Below, in pieces: positions 6,120-7,754 of a stretch of DNA of 7,754 bases. Within the stretch, counting starts at the first letter, position 1. Each line of letters starts with the position of its first letter. This stretch comes from Bacteroidales bacterium (lineage in GTDB: Bacteria > Bacteroidota > Bacteroidia > Bacteroidales > P3). The notes below the pieces were generated by a model. The model ran no database searches. It saw only the letters and a list, made by a program, of their open reading frames with translations, and had not been told where the DNA came from. A program made the position numbers and the translations under genes. The DNA is taken from assembly GCA_031286005.1 (NCBI GenBank), contig JAITVC010000008.1:1-7754 (forward strand). Direction: 5' to 3'.

Positions 6120-7043
6120 TTATTCTTTGATACAACGCAATGCAATGCCGGTTGACTTCACGGTGAGGGCTTTTGGATCTAAAAACTTAGTGTTAATTCG
6201 TAGATGAAATTTATGTCCTGCCATCGCAGCGGTACCACCGGTATTAGGAGACTGTGACCAATAACTTGCATCGCGGTGAGCATTAGTTGCGTCATCTTCT
6301 TGGTAGCGAAGAACGCCGGTTGCAGTGCATTCGCCACTGGTGGTGGCTCCCCATGTCCCCAAATAATTATTGACAAGATACATACTGTCATTTAATGTAA
6401 ACTCGCCAAACGTTGATCCTAAAGCAATAAAATCTTCATTAGTAGGCACTCGCCAGCCTTCCGGGCAAAGAACATCGCCGAATTGTGCAATCATTTCGTA
6501 AGAAAACAAATGGCCTTTTTGTCCCGGATTAGAACGGCAATCGGCATTGTAAGTTCCGCTTTCAGCTCCAGTACCTTGATAGTCTGTTTTGTCGCAGCCT
6601 GTAACTTGAACAACATCCGACCATTCTTGGTTTCCTACTATCCATGTGCTATCGGTGGCAAAACTTGCCGTTTCCCATTGTCCTGCATCCCATGTTAATA
6701 CTTTCGAAATTACTGTTATTATACAGGTTGCCGTTTTGTTACCATCTTCTGTTGTTACGGTAATGGTTGCATCTCCTTTGGTAACAGCTGTTACTAAACC
6801 ATTATTATTCACTGTTGCAATGGCATCATCACTACTGGTCCAGGTTACGGTTTTGTTGGTTGCATCACTGGGCAACAATGTGCGATAGAGTTGAAGTGTC
6901 TCTCCAACAATAAGCGTATCCTGAGTAAAGTTGAGTTCAACGCTTGTAACCGAAACGGCACTTTCGCCATTGTCTTTGTCGCAAGCGATAAACGCTGTGC
7001 ATGCAATCGCTACCATAGCGATGTAAATAAATGTTTTTTTCAT
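6120..7043 (-). CDS. Lipoprotein with Big2 and FISUMP domains, 307 aa
   Basis: The start at 7043 begins a type II signal peptide (MKKTFIYIAMVAIACTAFIAC) with the lipidated Cys at residue 21, followed by DKDNGE, an acidic stretch consistent with surface export. A longer reading from 7127 would run through a palindromic repeat and hide the signal peptide. Residues about 30-112 form a Big2 (bacterial Ig-like) domain: VTSVELNF, LLPSDATNKTVTWTSSDDAI, ATVNNNGLVTAVTKGDATIT. Residues about 115-307 fit the FISUMP family (Fibrobacter succinogenes major paralogous domain), with NQEWSDV, LCPEGWRVPTNEDFIALG, YWSQS and the terminal GIALRCIKE. These domains are usual in surface proteins for adhesion or glycan contact, but their ligand is unknown. 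The gene lies downstream of a SusD-family gene on the same strand, with a 113-base repeat-bearing gap and no clear promoter, so co-transcription is likely. Confidence 0.87.
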   Translation of the reverse strand: MKKTFIYIAMVAIACTAFIACDKDNGESAVSVTSVELNFTQDTLIVGETLQLYRTLLPSDATNKTVTWTSSDDAIATVNNNGLVTAVTKGDATITVTTEDGNKTATCIITVISKVLTWDAGQWETASFATDSTWIVGNQEWSDVVQVTGCDKTDYQGTGAESGTYNADCRSNPGQKGHLFSYEMIAQFGDVLCPEGWRVPTNEDFIALGSTFGEFTLNDSMYLVNNYLGTWGATTSGECTATGVLRYQEDDATNAHRDASYWSQSPNTGGTAAMAGHKFHLRINTKFLDPKALTVKSTGIALRCIKE

Positions 7044-7092
7044 AATTGTTTTGTTTTTGATTAATAATTGTTTTAGTTTTGATTTTTTATTC

Positions 7093-7152
7093 GTAGGGGC
7101 GTATTGCATACGCCCTTTTATTTGCATTGGGCATGTACAATACGCCTGCTAC
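7093..7152. repeat. Nested inverted repeat element (GTAG...GGCGTATTG / CAATACGCC...CTAC)
   Basis: A perfect stem GGGCGTAT (7097-7104) with ATACGCCC (7108-7115) around TGC is followed by TTTT. A second, divergent inverted copy follows: GGCGTATTG in the left half is matched by CAATACGCC (7138-7146), and the outer GTAG (7093-7096) by CTAC (7149-7152). The element thus fits either as a small hairpin plus an eroded partner or as one larger nested palindrome. It lies four bases beyond the SusD stop codon and before the FISUMP lipoprotein. Confidence 0.7.
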
Positions 7153-7156
7153 AATT

Positions 7157-7754
7157 TTATTGCGGATTTTCCCACGCCGGATTCTGCCGCAAATTAGAGT
7201 TCAACTTCATTTCGGCATCTGGAATCGGCCACGTAAAACGATAATAATTAGCAGGAGCTGTTTTTTCCGTAGAGCGTTCATCTCCGGGTTTATCAACGAT
7301 AGCTCCGGGCTGTGGAACACGTCTGTTGAGCCCAAGTTGCCAACGCTTTAAACATTCCATGCGAACGCCTTCGCCAATCATCTCACGCGCCCATTCGTTT
7401 TGCAACTCGGTATCACTCCATGCCGGAAGTGCTGATGCACCACGTGCTGTGCGAAGTTCATTCAGTCTCGCAAGATTGTGTTCGGCTTCGGCCGCAATCA
7501 AATATTGTTCGGCAATGCGATGCACTTTCGGACGGTGGCGAAGGTTAGTTAATCCGGGAGTTATGAAAAACTCTGGATTACCAAGCCATTTGGATATAAA
7601 TCTAACACCAGGCTGTTGAGTCGCAACTAAAACACCCAAAATCGTATCAACGATTGGATCCGACAAATACACTTTATTGCGGAGATCACCCGTTTCATAT
7701 AAATTGACAACGGTTTGAGTCGGTAAAAGAAGGGGCCTATACGCCGCCGGATTT
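7157..7754 (-). CDS. SusD/RagB-family outer-membrane lipoprotein, C-terminal 198 residues
   Basis: The frame is open to the right edge, where it begins with NPAAYRPLLLPTQTVVNLYE, so the gene continues outside the window. The SusD C-terminal hallmarks are present in order: a GDLRNK segment, RIAEQYLIAAEA (TPR helix), LNELRTARG, EMIGEGVRMECLKRWQLG, FTWPIPDAEM and the final LNSNLRQNPAWENPQ. SusD proteins sit on the cell surface and close over a SusC TonB-dependent channel to capture glycans or peptides; the SusC gene would be expected upstream, beyond the window. The helical hairpin after AEQYLIAAEA seems about eight to ten residues shorter than the usual pattern, because a G-x-x-x-x-A turn between the helices is missing. 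The stop is at 7157-7159, and a FISUMP lipoprotein gene follows on the same strand. Confidence 0.9.
   Translation of the reverse strand, partial: NPAAYRPLLLPTQTVVNLYETGDLRNKVYLSDPIVDTILGVLVATQQPGVRFISKWLGNPEFFITPGLTNLRHRPKVHRIAEQYLIAAEAEHNLARLNELRTARGASALPAWSDTELQNEWAREMIGEGVRMECLKRWQLGLNRRVPQPGAIVDKPGDERSTEKTAPANYYRFTWPIPDAEMKLNSNLRQNPAWENPQ

Overview
The window reads as chromosomal DNA of a Bacteroidota member, most likely an anaerobic Bacteroidales-type organism. Visible grounds are a SusD-family outer-membrane protein, lipoproteins with acidic residues after the lipobox cysteine, a Big2-FISUMP lipoprotein, an outer-membrane barrel ending in Phe, an lptB gene for LPS export, and several promoters with the Bacteroidota form TTTG-N20-22-TAnnTTTG and little Shine-Dalgarno signal.

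Layout. Bases 1-215 (+) are the 3' end of an iron-sulfur protein with a four-cysteine CGACGxPxC domain. Bases 216-594 hold no gene: a degenerate 21-bp periodic array (234-446), a strong bidirectional terminator hairpin (468-515) and a dispersed palindrome (531-578). A two-gene minus-strand unit follows: a probable surface lipoprotein (1286-2257) and, 16 bases downstream, an outer-membrane beta-barrel protein (595-1269), both of unknown function. The 500-base gap 2258-2757 holds a REP-like hairpin, a (GA)15 microsatellite and back-to-back promoters. The plus-strand promoter serves a DRTGG-domain protein (2758-3096) and a PHP-domain phosphoesterase (3179-3892), separated by a 30-bp-arm hairpin built of heptamer repeats. 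A strong promoter then precedes a secreted GH28-like beta-helix protein (3998-5113) that appears to lack most catalytic residues. It converges on lptB (5145-5870, minus). Bases 5871-6119 carry the lptB promoter and three palindromic repeats. On the minus strand at the right end lie a Big2-FISUMP lipoprotein (6120-7043) and the C-terminal part of a SusD-family protein (7157 to the window edge).

How the genes relate. The Fe-S protein, DRTGG and PHP genes belong to a set often found together near [FeFe]-hydrogenase and NADH-dehydrogenase-like genes in anaerobes; here the lipoprotein/barrel pair sits inside that set. The SusD gene and the FISUMP lipoprotein look like the distal part of a Sus-like uptake locus, whose SusC partner would lie beyond the right edge. 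The most interesting material is the intergenic architecture (21-bp array, heptamer hairpin, microsatellite in a leader, related dispersed palindromes), the GH28 pseudoenzyme and the uncharacterised lipoprotein/barrel pair. No single feature proves a new defence or mobile system.
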